From NCBI RefSeq assembly GCF_038049925.1, contig NZ_CP145809.1, positions 1,364,001-1,428,000 of the forward strand: a stretch of DNA of 64,000 nucleotides. Reading direction: 5' to 3'. Below, piece after piece: positions 17,889 to 25,598 of the stretch. The stretch comes from Georgenia sp. M64 (GTDB lineage Bacteria > Actinomycetota > Actinomycetes > Actinomycetales > Actinomycetaceae). Within the stretch, counting starts at the first letter, position 1. Each line of letters opens with the position of its first letter. The position numbers and the translations under genes are program-made. The notes below the pieces were generated by a model. It was not told the DNA's origin and made no database searches. It worked only from the letters and a program-made list of their open reading frames with translations.

Positions 17889-18989
17889 TCAGCAGGTGCC
17901 GGTCACCAGCACCGTGCCGTAGGGCACGACGACGTGCGCGACCACGGCGACGACCGCCGCCACGTAGGCGACCACGGCCGCCAACCCCCAGCGTGACGGC
18001 GGCGACGGCGGGGTCACGAGGCGGGCGGTGCGCCACGGGACGGCCCGGCCGGCCGCGTGGAGCATCGGCATGCCGGCCGGGCCTCGCTGCAGGTCGGGAT
18101 GACCTCCCAGGGCCAGCAGCGCCCCGGCCAGGGCGCGCGTGCCGGCCGCGCGGCGCGCGGCGTCGTCGGCGGCCATCTCGGCGTACCGGGCCGCCGACCG
18201 GTGCGCGTGGGCGACGAGCGGGACCCGGCCCAGGACCCGGGCCAGCGCGGCGAGCAGGCCGAGGACCGTGTGGTGGCGCTGGACGACGTGGGCGCGCTCG
18301 TGGCCGAGGACGGCATGGAGCTGCGGCGCGGTGAGGGCGTCGAGCCCGCCGCGGGTGAGCACCACCCCGCGCCGTCCGGGCAGCGCGTACGCAGCCGGTG
18401 CGTCGTCCTCGACGAGCCAGACGACGACCTCGTCCCCGGCCTCCGGCCGGGTTGCACCGTGCCGGGCTGAACTGCGCAGGGCGTCGCCGTGCAGGGCTGA
18501 GCCGTGCAGCGCCGTGCCGGGCAGCGCGTTCCTCTGCGGGGCGTCGCTGGGCAGGGCGTCGGCTCGTAGCGCTGTGCCGTCCAGGGCCGCGAGGTGCGCG
18601 TCGGCGGTGCGGCCCGCGCGGGCGAGGTCGATCACCGCCCGCCCCACCAGGGCGAGCGCCAGGACGGCGGGCACGAGGAGAAGGACGAAGACGGGGACGG
18701 CCGTGGTCGTGGTCGAAGGCGCTGGGCCGAAGGGGTTGGTGGCCACGAGGCACCTGCGGCAGACGTCGCCCACGGCCCCGGGCAGCGCCGGCCCGGTGAC
18801 GGCCCAGGCCAGCAGCGGGCCGAGAACGAGCAGTCCAGCCGTCCAGGCGAGCGCCGCGCCCGTCCACGCGGCCAGGCCCAGGCGCGGCCGAGCGCTGAAG
18901 GTCGGCGTCGGACGCCGGCGCAGCCGCGGCGCGAGGGCACCCACGCCGAGCAGCACCGCCAGGAGCACGGCGAGGACCGCGGCCGTCAT
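17889..18989 (-). CDS. M56 family (BlaR1-like) membrane metalloprotease
   Basis: A 366-residue polytopic membrane protein with the M56 zinc protease motif HERAH at residues 230-234 (AVLGHERAHVVQRH). Membrane helices lie at ~2-20, ~40-65, ~97-120 and near the C-terminus (~330-355). In BlaR1/MecR1 such proteases cleave the partner BlaI-type repressor. No penicillin-binding sensor domain is attached, so the signal is unknown. It overlaps the BlaI gene by 4 nt. Residues 135-179 are nine tandem five-residue repeats inserted just before the protease core. The start at 18989 is fixed by the overlap. Confidence 0.85.
   Translation of the reverse strand: MTAAVLAVLLAVLLGVGALAPRLRRRPTPTFSARPRLGLAAWTGAALAWTAGLLVLGPLLAWAVTGPALPGAVGDVCRRCLVATNPFGPAPSTTTTAVPVFVLLLVPAVLALALVGRAVIDLARAGRTADAHLAALDGTALRADALPSDAPQRNALPGTALHGSALHGDALRSSARHGATRPEAGDEVVVWLVEDDAPAAYALPGRRGVVLTRGGLDALTAPQLHAVLGHERAHVVQRHHTVLGLLAALARVLGRVPLVAHAHRSAARYAEMAADDAARRAAGTRALAGALLALGGHPDLQRGPAGMPMLHAAGRAVPWRTARLVTPPSPPSRWGLAAVVAYVAAVVAVVAHVVVPYGTVLVTGTC
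18453..18587 (-). repeat. 15-bp tandem repeat, nine units, inside the M56 gene
   Basis: Nine 15-bp units encode ALDGT, ALRAD, ALPSD, APQRN, ALPGT, ALHGS, ALHGD, ALRSS and ARHGA. The pattern (D/N/T/S)-A-L-x-x resembles pentapeptide repeats, but with D-A-L instead of A-D/N-L. Confidence 0.85.
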
Positions 18990-19396
18990 CGCCGCGGTGC
19001 CCGCGCGTCGTCGTCGGGCGCGTCGGGCACGTCGGGCACGTCGTCGAGGAGGCTGCGGAGGAGGTCGACGTCCTCGGGCGACATCCGCTCGACGAAGTGG
19101 AGGAACGACGCGGCCCGGTCGGGCGTGGCGGAGAACGTCTCCGCCATGAGCCCGCCGCAGTACTCGCTCCGGCTGGGGCCGTGACGGTAGGCCCAGGTGC
19201 GTCCTGCGGTGACCCGCTCGGCCATGCCCTTGCGCACGAGGTTGCCCAGGACCGTGGCCACGGTGGTGTACGCCAGACCCGTGGTGAGCCGCTCGAGCAC
19301 CGCCCGGGTGGTCATGGCCGCACCGGAGTCCCACAGGACCTCCATGACCTCGCGCTCGAGGCTGCCGAGCCGGGGGAGGGGCGCGAGCTCAGGCAT
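18986..19396 (-). CDS. BlaI/MecI/CopY family transcriptional repressor
   Basis: A 136-residue winged-helix repressor. LGSLEREVMEVLWDSGAAMTTRAVLERL and LAYTTVATVLGNLVRKGMAER form the DNA-binding domain (residues ~10-58) and match BlaI. The C-terminal part is for dimerisation and is the usual cleavage site of M56 partners. It overlaps the upstream membrane gene by 8 nt and the M56 gene by 4 nt. The TACTAC/GTAGTA palindrome at 19983-20001 between the divergent units is its likely operator, so it probably controls both directions. Confidence 0.88.
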   Translation of the reverse strand: MPELAPLPRLGSLEREVMEVLWDSGAAMTTRAVLERLTTGLAYTTVATVLGNLVRKGMAERVTAGRTWAYRHGPSRSEYCGGLMAETFSATPDRAASFLHFVERMSPEDVDLLRSLLDDVPDVPDAPDDDARAPRR

Positions 19397-19958
19397 GCTC
19401 GGCGGCCGTCGGGGACGGGGCGGCCGGGGCGGCGGCGGGCGCCGGGACCGGGCAGTAGACCTCGCCGCGCAGCCGGACCACCAGCGCCCCGGCCGTCAGG
19501 GCGAGCCCGGCCACTGCGAGCACCGGCTGGAAGGGGGCGAACCACGTGAGCGCACCGGTGTAGCCGAGGGCCAGCAGGGCGATCTTGTTGCAGACGGGGC
19601 ACCCCACGGCGAACCACGTGAGCACGCCCCCGGCCATCCCGGCCCGGCTCGGACCCTCGCCGGCGGGATCGGGTGCCGGTTGCGCGCGCCGCGGCCGGAC
19701 GTAGGTCGCGACGAGCATCCCGGCGACGAGCGACGTGAGGATCCACACGGGGTAGTTCCACCACACGACCGGGATCTCCCGGCCGAAGACGGGGTTGGGG
19801 ATGAGCACCGTCGGGATGCCGATGGCGAGCGCGACGGCGACGGCGGCGACCGCCGAGACGGCCCACCGGGCCGGCGTCCACGCGCGCAGCGCGGTCGCCG
19901 CGGTGCGCAGCGTGCCGGTGCGGGTGGGAAGGAGCGGGGTGGAGGTTCCGGGAGGCAT
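19389..19958 (-). CDS. membrane protein with intramembrane CPVC motif
   Basis: A 189-residue protein with about five membrane helices (~32-53, ~68-87, ~107-125, ~126-140, ~145-162). The dithiol CPVC is at residues 120-123 at the end of one helix (TWFAVGCPVCNKIALLALGYTGALTWFAPFQP). I do not recognise a named family. The CxxC motif and the divergent DsbA-like and CcdA genes suggest a role in moving reducing equivalents across the membrane; this is inference. First gene of the BlaI operon, with its start 4 nt from the first operator half. Confidence 0.65.
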   Translation of the reverse strand: MPPGTSTPLLPTRTGTLRTAATALRAWTPARWAVSAVAAVAVALAIGIPTVLIPNPVFGREIPVVWWNYPVWILTSLVAGMLVATYVRPRRAQPAPDPAGEGPSRAGMAGGVLTWFAVGCPVCNKIALLALGYTGALTWFAPFQPVLAVAGLALTAGALVVRLRGEVYCPVPAPAAAPAAPSPTAAEHA

Positions 19959-19962
19959 GCGT

Positions 19963-19981
19963 CTACTATGCCGGATAGAGG
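19963..19981. promoter_or_regulatory. imperfect second BlaI-type box
   Basis: CTACTATGCCGGATAGAGG resembles the perfect box that starts 20 bp later, with a weaker right half. Two boxes spaced by two helical turns would allow cooperative dimer binding. Confidence 0.45.
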
Positions 19982-19982
19982 T

Positions 19983-20001
19983 CTACTACGTCACGTAGTA
20001 G
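19983..20001. promoter_or_regulatory. BlaI-type operator, perfect palindrome
   Basis: CTACTACGTCACGTAGTAG has perfect 9-bp arms around one base. Known BlaI/MecI operators share the TACTA...TAGTA pattern. It lies in the 114-bp space between the divergent BlaI operon and the DsbA-like operon. Confidence 0.85.
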
Positions 20002-20072
20002 ATCGCCCTCACCACCGGGCCCGCCCTCGGCCCCCCCCGGACCTCCCCCCGTCACCTCCGAAGGAGACCCTC

Positions 20073-20807
20073 ATGCCCGCAGCGTCCGCCCGCCGGGTCC
20101 CGGCCTGGCTCGTCCCCGCCGCGATCGTCCTCGTCGCGCTCGTCCTGCTCGTCGTCTCCGTCGTCGGTGGCGACGACGAGGGTGCCGCCCAGCAGCCGGC
20201 CGCGACAGCGCCCTCCGACGCTCCGGTGGCCGACGTCGTCGAGCCCGAGCAGCAGACCTTGGAGATGGCGCGCCGGGAGGAGGGCGACGCGCTCGCCCAC
20301 GGACCGGTCGACGCCCCGGTGACGCTCGTCGTCTACAACGACTTCCAGTGCCCGTTCTGCGCCGTGTGGGCGAAGGACACCGAGCCGACGATGATGGAGT
20401 ACGCCGACGCCGGCGACCTCCGGATCGAGTGGCGCGACATCAACGCCTTCGGGCCGGTCTCGGTCCGCGCCGCGCAGGCTGCCTTCGCCGCGGGTCAGCA
20501 GGACGCCTACGTCGAGTACCACCACGCCCTCTTCGAGGGTGGGGAGAAGCGTCCCGCCGACGAGCTGACCGACGAGGCGCTCATCGCCCTCGCCGGCGAG
20601 CTCGGCCTCGACGTCGAGCGCTTCACCGCCGACCTGGACTCCCCGGAGGTCGCGGCCGGCGTCCAGGCGAACGTCGACGAGGCCGCCGCCATCGGCGTGT
20701 ACTCCACCCCCGCCTTCCTCGTCGGTGGCACCCCGATCCTCGGCGCCCAGCCCACCGAGGTGTTCGTGCGGGCCTACGAAGAGGCGCTCGCGGAGGCGCA
20801 GGGCTGA
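20073..20807 (+). CDS. DsbA-like membrane-anchored thioredoxin-fold protein
   Basis: A 244-residue protein with one N-terminal membrane anchor (~10-31), a low-complexity linker and an external DsbA/thioredoxin domain. The active-site dithiol is C93-P-F-C96 in VVYNDFQCPFCAVW, and the cis-Pro is in VYSTPAFLVGG. Such proteins oxidise or isomerise disulfides outside the membrane. GAAGGAG lies 8 nt before the ATG. It is followed 2 nt later by ccdA, which would supply electrons, and it shares the divergent promoter region with the BlaI operon. Confidence 0.88.
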   Translation: MPAASARRVPAWLVPAAIVLVALVLLVVSVVGGDDEGAAQQPAATAPSDAPVADVVEPEQQTLEMARREEGDALAHGPVDAPVTLVVYNDFQCPFCAVWAKDTEPTMMEYADAGDLRIEWRDINAFGPVSVRAAQAAFAAGQQDAYVEYHHALFEGGEKRPADELTDEALIALAGELGLDVERFTADLDSPEVAAGVQANVDEAAAIGVYSTPAFLVGGTPILGAQPTEVFVRAYEEALAEAQG

Positions 20808-20809
20808 GG

Positions 20810-21820
20810 GTGGAGATCAGCCTCCTCGCCGCCTTCCTCGGCGGTGTCCTGGCCCTCCTGAGCCCGTGCGGGGCGCTGCTGCTGCCGGCGTTCTTCGCCT
20901 CGACGCTGGGCGCCGGATCCCGCCTGTTCGCGCACGGCGCCGTCTTCTTCGTGGGCCTCTCGCTCACGCTCGTCCCGCTGGGACTGGGCGCGTCGTTCGT
21001 GGGGTCGCTCGTGACCACCGAACGTGACCTGCTCATCACGGTCGCGGGCTGGCTCATCGTCGTCTTCGGTATCGCCCAGATCCTCGGGTTCGGCTTCGAC
21101 CTCTCCCGGGTGCTCCCCGGGGCGCGGAGCATCCAGGCCACGGCGCCGCGGCGGACCGGGGTGACCCGGTCGTTCCTCCTCGGCACGGTCTCGGGGATCG
21201 CCGGCTTCTGCTCCGGTCCGATCCTCGGCGCCGTGCTCACCATGGCCGCGACCGAGGACGACCTCGTGGCCGCCGGCGGCCTGCTCGCCGTCTACGGCGC
21301 CGGGATGGTCGTGCCGCTGCTCGCCCTCGCGGCGGTGTGGGGACGACTCGGGGCGGCCGGGCGGGCGCGGCTGCGCGGCCGGGAGCTGGCCGTGGGTCCG
21401 TTGCGCCTGCACACCACCTCGGTGATCACCGGCGTCCTGCTCGTCGCCGTCGGCGTCGTCTTCCTCAGGACCAACGGCATGGCCGCCCTGCCCGAGCTCC
21501 TGCCCGCGGCGCTCCTCGCGCAGCTCCAGCGCGCGGTGCTCAGCGTCTCCGCCGCCGTGCCCGAGCAGGTGGTCATCGTCGTGGCCGCGCTCGCCGCGCT
21601 GACGGTGTGGTTCCTCCGGCGCCGGCGCGTGACCGAGGACGGCGACGAACCGGCCGGCGCGGCCGAGCCCGACGCCGCGGGGGAGCCCGTTGCCGCGGAG
21701 GAGCGCGACGCCGCGGAAGAGCCCGCTGCCGCAGGGGAGCCTGCTGCCCCGGGGGACCCCGTTGTCGCAGGGAGGCTCGACGCCCCGGCGGAGCCCGACG
21801 CCGCGAGGAGGCAGTCATGA
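20810..21820 (+). CDS. ccdA: CcdA/DsbD-family transmembrane electron carrier
   Basis: CcdA carries reducing equivalents from cytoplasmic thioredoxin across the membrane. The 336-residue protein has the two hallmark Cys sites LLSPCGALLLPAFFASTLG (Cys20) and GIAGFCSGPILGAVLTMAAT, and about six membrane helices followed by a seventh. Its C-terminal ~50 residues are encoded by an 18-bp tandem repeat, absent from typical CcdA. The GTG at 20810 follows the DsbA-like stop by 2 nt with GAGG overlapping that stop. The stop overlaps the lipoprotein start (ATGA). Confidence 0.88.
   Translation: MEISLLAAFLGGVLALLSPCGALLLPAFFASTLGAGSRLFAHGAVFFVGLSLTLVPLGLGASFVGSLVTTERDLLITVAGWLIVVFGIAQILGFGFDLSRVLPGARSIQATAPRRTGVTRSFLLGTVSGIAGFCSGPILGAVLTMAATEDDLVAAGGLLAVYGAGMVVPLLALAAVWGRLGAAGRARLRGRELAVGPLRLHTTSVITGVLLVAVGVVFLRTNGMAALPELLPAALLAQLQRAVLSVSAAVPEQVVIVVAALAALTVWFLRRRRVTEDGDEPAGAAEPDAAGEPVAAEERDAAEEPAAAGEPAAPGDPVVAGRLDAPAEPDAARRQS
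21665..21808 (+). repeat. 18-bp tandem repeat, eight units, ccdA 3' end
   Basis: Eight 18-bp units starting GAGCCCGACGCCGCGGGG encode repeats of E-P-x-A-A-(G/E). They form a soluble acidic Ala/Pro tail after the last membrane helix. Confidence 0.9.
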
Positions 21821-23082
21821 CGCGCGTCACCGGCCGGGTCGCGCTGCGCCGGGGCGGTGCCGGGGTCGTCCTGGTCCTCGCGGCGCTGGCCGGGTGCGCG
21901 GACACCGCCGACGACGTCGCACCGGTGAACCCCACGCCTGTCGTCGTCGGTGAGAGCGCCCCGACGGCGCCCGTCGGCGCGTCCCTGCCCCTGCCGCTGG
22001 CACCGTTCCGCATGGTCGAGCCCGGCTGGGACCAGGTGCCGGAGGAGCTCGACGGGACCTTCCTCGGCCTGGCCGAGCCCACCCCGGACGGCGATACGTC
22101 GGACGCCGACACCGCCGACACCGCCGACGCCGACACCGCCGACGCCGACACCGCCGACGGCGCCGCGCTGAGGTTCGTGGCCGCCGACGAGCAGGGAACG
22201 GTGCTGTGGGAGGCCGCCCGTCCGCCGTCGTGCACCGGCTTCGCCCTCACCCGCGCCGGGGACCGGGCCCTCGCCGTCCTCACCGACCTCGCGCCGACGG
22301 ACGACGCCGTGGCCGGCACCACCGCCACCGCCTACGACCTCACCACGGGCGAGCGGGTCTGGGGACCGGTCGAGGTGCCCGGGCCCCACCACGGTCCCGG
22401 GCTCGTGTTCTCCGCCGGGGCACCGCGGGCGACCGTGGGCGAGACCGGTCCCCGGGTGGTCCTCGACCCGGCGACGGGCGAGGTCCTCGCCGACGAGTCG
22501 GACGAGGCAGGCACCGGGGTCGTCGGTGAGTACGACGGGACGGTGCTCACGGCCGTGGACGGCGAGCTCGTCGCGACCGCCGGCGGTACGACGACGTGGC
22601 GGGTGCCGCTCGCCTCGCTCGGCCTCGACGGGGCGCCGACCGCCGTGGCCGGTGCCAGGCCGCCGCACGGCACCGCCCTCCTGGGTGCGCCGGGCGCCGA
22701 GACCGGTGCCCTCGTCGATCTCGCCGACGGTGCGGTCCTGGCCACCGACGTGGCCGACGCGCGCCGCGACCCCAGCTCCGGCGCGGTGGTCGCGCTCGGC
22801 GAGGAGCGCGTGACCGGTCTGCCGGCCACCGGGGAGCCGTGGGAGGTGCCGGTGACGGGCACCCGCCTCGCCGCGGCGGGGGGAGCACTGGTCTACCTGC
22901 GGGTCGGCGACGCCCTCCAGGTGCTCAACGCCACCACCGGCGCCGAGGCCCAGGCGTACGGCGAGGCAGGCTCGGCCGGTCTCGTCGTCCCCGTGCTGTT
23001 CTCGGCCGGCGGGGCCGCCGTGGTGCCCACGGAGACCGGGTACGGCCTCGTCACGACGGCGCCGGCGGGGGCGGAGGGCTGA
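21817..23082 (+). CDS. PQQ-like beta-propeller lipoprotein
   Basis: A 421-residue predicted lipoprotein. Residues 1-27 form a signal peptide ending in the lipobox LAALAGC. The rest is built of repeating blades of the kind YDLTTGERVWGPVEVPG and NATTGAEAQAYGE, typical of PQQ-like/WD-like propellers that bind protein partners. Residues ~96-113 are an Asp/Ala/Thr tandem repeat. The ATGA overlap with ccdA places it third in the BlaI-controlled operon. It may be the ligand sensor or an envelope client of the redox pair; function not known. Confidence 0.75.
   Translation: MTRVTGRVALRRGGAGVVLVLAALAGCADTADDVAPVNPTPVVVGESAPTAPVGASLPLPLAPFRMVEPGWDQVPEELDGTFLGLAEPTPDGDTSDADTADTADADTADADTADGAALRFVAADEQGTVLWEAARPPSCTGFALTRAGDRALAVLTDLAPTDDAVAGTTATAYDLTTGERVWGPVEVPGPHHGPGLVFSAGAPRATVGETGPRVVLDPATGEVLADESDEAGTGVVGEYDGTVLTAVDGELVATAGGTTTWRVPLASLGLDGAPTAVAGARPPHGTALLGAPGAETGALVDLADGAVLATDVADARRDPSSGAVVALGEERVTGLPATGEPWEVPVTGTRLAAAGGALVYLRVGDALQVLNATTGAEAQAYGEAGSAGLVVPVLFSAGGAAVVPTETGYGLVTTAPAGAEG
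22102..22155 (+). repeat. GACGCCGACACCGCC tandem repeat in the lipoprotein gene
   Basis: Three 15-bp units and one 9-bp partial unit encode an acidic D-A-D-T-A linker early in the propeller. Confidence 0.85.
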
Positions 23083-23095
23083 GCACGCCGCCGGT

Positions 23096-23146
23096 GACGA
23101 GCCTGCTCATGTGGTCGTGATCAGCAGCCATCCGAGCAGGTTCGTC
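23096..23146. repeat. 51-bp palindromic element, copy C (full)
   Basis: Left arm GACGAGCCTGCTC and right arm GAGCAGGTTCGTC pair over all 13 positions with one G-T. The core contains GGTCGTGATCAGCAGCCATC, with TGATCA at its centre. It lies 14 bp after the lipoprotein stop. Confidence 0.92.
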
Positions 23147-23157
23147 GGCTGACACGT

Positions 23158-23208
23158 CGTCAGGTTGCTCAGGTGGTCGTGATCAGCAGCCATCGGAGCG
23201 AACTCGTC
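23158..23208. repeat. 51-bp palindromic element, copy D (left arm degenerate)
   Basis: The core GGTCGTGATCAGCAGCCATC is identical to that of copy C. Right arm GAGCGAACTCGTC; the left arm CGTCAGGTTGCTC keeps only the inner pairing. It follows copy C after 11 bp and ends 28 bp from the serB stop. Confidence 0.9.
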
Positions 23209-23235
23209 ACGGCACAGCGTCCGCGCGGTGCGGGC

Positions 23236-24156
23236 TCAGCGCCCGAGCAGGCCCCACACGGCGTCGAGCCGGGGGAAGGTGACGGCGGCGTCCGCCTCCT
23301 CCTGCACCACCGGCTTGGCCCGGAAGGCCACCCCGAGCCCGGCCGCACCGAGCATGTCCAGGTCGTTGGCGCCGTCACCGACGGCGACGACGCGCTCGAG
23401 CGGTACGCCGTCGGCCGCGGCCCACCGGCGCAGGTGCGCCTCCTTCGCGGCCCGGTCGACCACCGGCCCGAGCGTGCGCCCGGTGAGGCGGCCGTCGCGC
23501 ACCTCGAGGGCGTTCGCCACCGCGTGGTCGATGCCGAGGCCGGCCCGCAGGGGCTCGACCACCTCGACGAACCCGCCCGAGACCACGCCGACCCGGCCGC
23601 CTGCGGCGTGCACCGCCTCGACGAGCTCGCGGGCGCCGGGGGTCAGCTCGACGGCGGCGCGCACGTCGGCGAGGACGGCCACGTCGAGCCCGGCGAGGGT
23701 GGCGACCCGCTCGCGCAGGCTGTTGGCGAAGTCGATCTCGCCGCGCATGGCGCGTTCGGTGACCGCGGCGACCTCCGTGCGGGTGCCCGCGTGCTCGGCG
23801 AGCAGCTCGATCACCTCGGCCGTGATGAGGGTGGAGTCGACGTCCATGACGAGCAGGCCCGGGCCGTCCTGGGCGAGCGAGCCCGTGGTCACGGCGACGT
23901 CGACGCCGAGCGCCGTCGCCGGCCCGACGAGCTCGGTGCGCAGCCGCCGCCCGACGGCGCCGGTGTCCCCACCGCCGGCGCGGAGCGAGGCCGTGACCGC
24001 GACGGCGAACCACCCGCCGCGCGAGGTCGTCGCGAGGGCGACGTCGTCGGCCACCGCGGCGACCAGCTCGCGCGCGTGCTCCACGAGCGAGACCGGCAGC
24101 GGCCGGGGCGAGACGAGGCCGACGCGCAGGGTGGGGCGGTCCGGGGAGACGTTCAC
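23236..24156 (-). CDS. serB: phosphoserine phosphatase
   Basis: Haloacid dehalogenase-fold phosphatase releasing L-serine from phosphoserine, the last step of serine synthesis. The 306-residue protein has an N-terminal ~95-residue regulatory region, then the nucleophile motif MDVDSTLI (D105, D107), GVVSGGF with the motif II Ser, and VAVGDGANDLDML (motif IV). Length and motifs fit SerB. GTG at 24156 is chosen because TAGGCT lies 7 nt upstream; the longer frame has no conserved sequence. Confidence 0.9.
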   Translation of the reverse strand: MNVSPDRPTLRVGLVSPRPLPVSLVEHARELVAAVADDVALATTSRGGWFAVAVTASLRAGGGDTGAVGRRLRTELVGPATALGVDVAVTTGSLAQDGPGLLVMDVDSTLITAEVIELLAEHAGTRTEVAAVTERAMRGEIDFANSLRERVATLAGLDVAVLADVRAAVELTPGARELVEAVHAAGGRVGVVSGGFVEVVEPLRAGLGIDHAVANALEVRDGRLTGRTLGPVVDRAAKEAHLRRWAAADGVPLERVVAVGDGANDLDMLGAAGLGVAFRAKPVVQEEADAAVTFPRLDAVWGLLGR

Positions 24157-24163
24157 GCCCGGC

Positions 24164-24169
24164 AGCCTA
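24164..24169 (-). promoter_or_regulatory. candidate leaderless -10 box (TAGGCT)
   Basis: Minus-strand TAGGCT is 7 nt before the serB GTG at 24156, with no ribosome site between. Confidence 0.5.
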
Positions 24170-24199
24170 CGGTCCGGCGCCGGAGCGGCGCCGGGGTGC

Positions 24200-25441
24200 T
24201 CAGCGCTTGACGACCATGCCCTTGGGCACGACGGTGATGCCCGACTCGGTGACGGTGAAGCCGCGCTCACGGTCCTGGTCGTGGTCCAGCCCGACCTGGG
24301 CGCCCTCCTCCACGACGACGTACTTGTCGAGGATGGCTCGCGAGACCGTGGAGTTGCGGCCCACCTGCACGCCGTCGAAGAGCACGGAGTCGCGCACCGA
24401 GGACCAGGAGTTCACCCGGGTCCCGGGGGAGAGGACCGACCCGACCACCTCGCCGCCGGAGACGATGACGCCGGGGGAGACGAGGGAGTCCAGGGCGTGG
24501 CCGAGGCGCTCGCGGTGGCCGTAGACGAACTTCGCCGGCGGGAGCCCGGTGTACCCGGTGAACAGCGGCCAGTCGTCGTTGTAGAGGTTGAAGACCGGGA
24601 AGACGGAGATGAGGTCCTGGTTCGCCTCGTAGAAGGCGTCCACCGAGCCGACGTCGCGCCAGTAGCTGCGGTCGCGGTCGGTCGCACCCGGCACGTCGTT
24701 GAAGGTGAAGTCGTACAGGCCGGCCGCGCCGTCGTTCACGAACGCCGGGACGATCGAGCCGCCCATGTCGTGCTTGGAGGAGTCGTCCTTCGCGTCGGCG
24801 GTGACGGCCTCGACGAGGGCGTCGGCGTCGAAGACGTAGTTGCCCATCGAGGCGAGCACCTCGTTGGGGGAGTCCACCAGCCCCTGCGCGTCCTTGGGCT
24901 TCTCCAGGAACTCCCCGATCTTGTGGGGGTTGTCCTTGTCGGCCTGGATGACGCCGAACTGGTCGGCCAGCGCGAGGGGCTGACGGATGCCCGCGACGGT
25001 CAGGGGGAACCCCGAGTCGATGTGCTGGGACACCATCTGGGAGAAGTCCATGCGGTAGATGTTGTCGGCGCCGACGACGACGACGATGTCGGGCCGCTCG
25101 TCGTCGATGAGGTTGAGGGACTGGTAGACGGCGTCCGCGCTGCCGAGGAACCAGTGCTTGCCGACCCGCTGCTGCGCGGGCACGGGCGCGACGTAGTTGC
25201 CCAGGAGGTTCGACATGCGCCACGTCTTGGCGATGTGTCGGTCCAGGCTGTGCGACTTGTACTGCGTCAGCACCACGATCTTGAGGTAGCCCGAGTTCAC
25301 GACGTTCGACAGCGCGAAGTCGATCAGCCGGTAGATCCCCCCGAACGGCACCGCGGGCTTGGCCCGGTCCATGGTCAGCGGCATCAGCCGCTTCCCCTCG
25401 CCGCCGGCCAGGACGATCGCAAGTACTCGTGGGGATGCCAT
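24200..25441 (-). CDS. glgC: glucose-1-phosphate adenylyltransferase (ADP-glucose pyrophosphorylase)
   Basis: GlgC makes ADP-glucose from ATP and glucose-1-phosphate, the committed step of glycogen synthesis. The 413-residue protein has the nucleotidyltransferase signature [14 protein letters not shown] (residues 10-23), KPAVPFGG, the Asp-containing [14 protein letters not shown] and the substrate Lys in FLEKP. The C-terminal left-handed beta-helix begins near residue 310 ([19 protein letters not shown]). It is divergent from glgA with 157 bp between, as in mycobacteria. There is no ribosome site; a TATGGT box 6 nt upstream suggests a leaderless message. Confidence 0.95.
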   Translation of the reverse strand: MASPRVLAIVLAGGEGKRLMPLTMDRAKPAVPFGGIYRLIDFALSNVVNSGYLKIVVLTQYKSHSLDRHIAKTWRMSNLLGNYVAPVPAQQRVGKHWFLGSADAVYQSLNLIDDERPDIVVVVGADNIYRMDFSQMVSQHIDSGFPLTVAGIRQPLALADQFGVIQADKDNPHKIGEFLEKPKDAQGLVDSPNEVLASMGNYVFDADALVEAVTADAKDDSSKHDMGGSIVPAFVNDGAAGLYDFTFNDVPGATDRDRSYWRDVGSVDAFYEANQDLISVFPVFNLYNDDWPLFTGYTGLPPAKFVYGHRERLGHALDSLVSPGVIVSGGEVVGSVLSPGTRVNSWSSVRDSVLFDGVQVGRNSTVSRAILDKYVVVEEGAQVGLDHDQDRERGFTVTESGITVVPKGMVVKR

Positions 25442-25447
25442 GCCCGA

Positions 25448-25453
25448 ACCATA
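25448..25453 (-). promoter_or_regulatory. candidate leaderless -10 box (TATGGT) for glgC
   Basis: Minus-strand TATGGT is separated by 6 nt from the glgC ATG. No -35 match was seen at 17-19 nt. Confidence 0.5.
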
Positions 25454-25598
25454 TTGCCGTCGCGCGATCGGCGCGCCCGGATGGCAACTCCTTGCCTCGT
25501 GTTGCGCAGATCACCGCCCCAGGGGGCATGCTTGCCACGACCGCCGGTCACCGGCCCGCCCGGGCCGTCCCGCCGCCCGGAAGAACAGGACGTCAACG

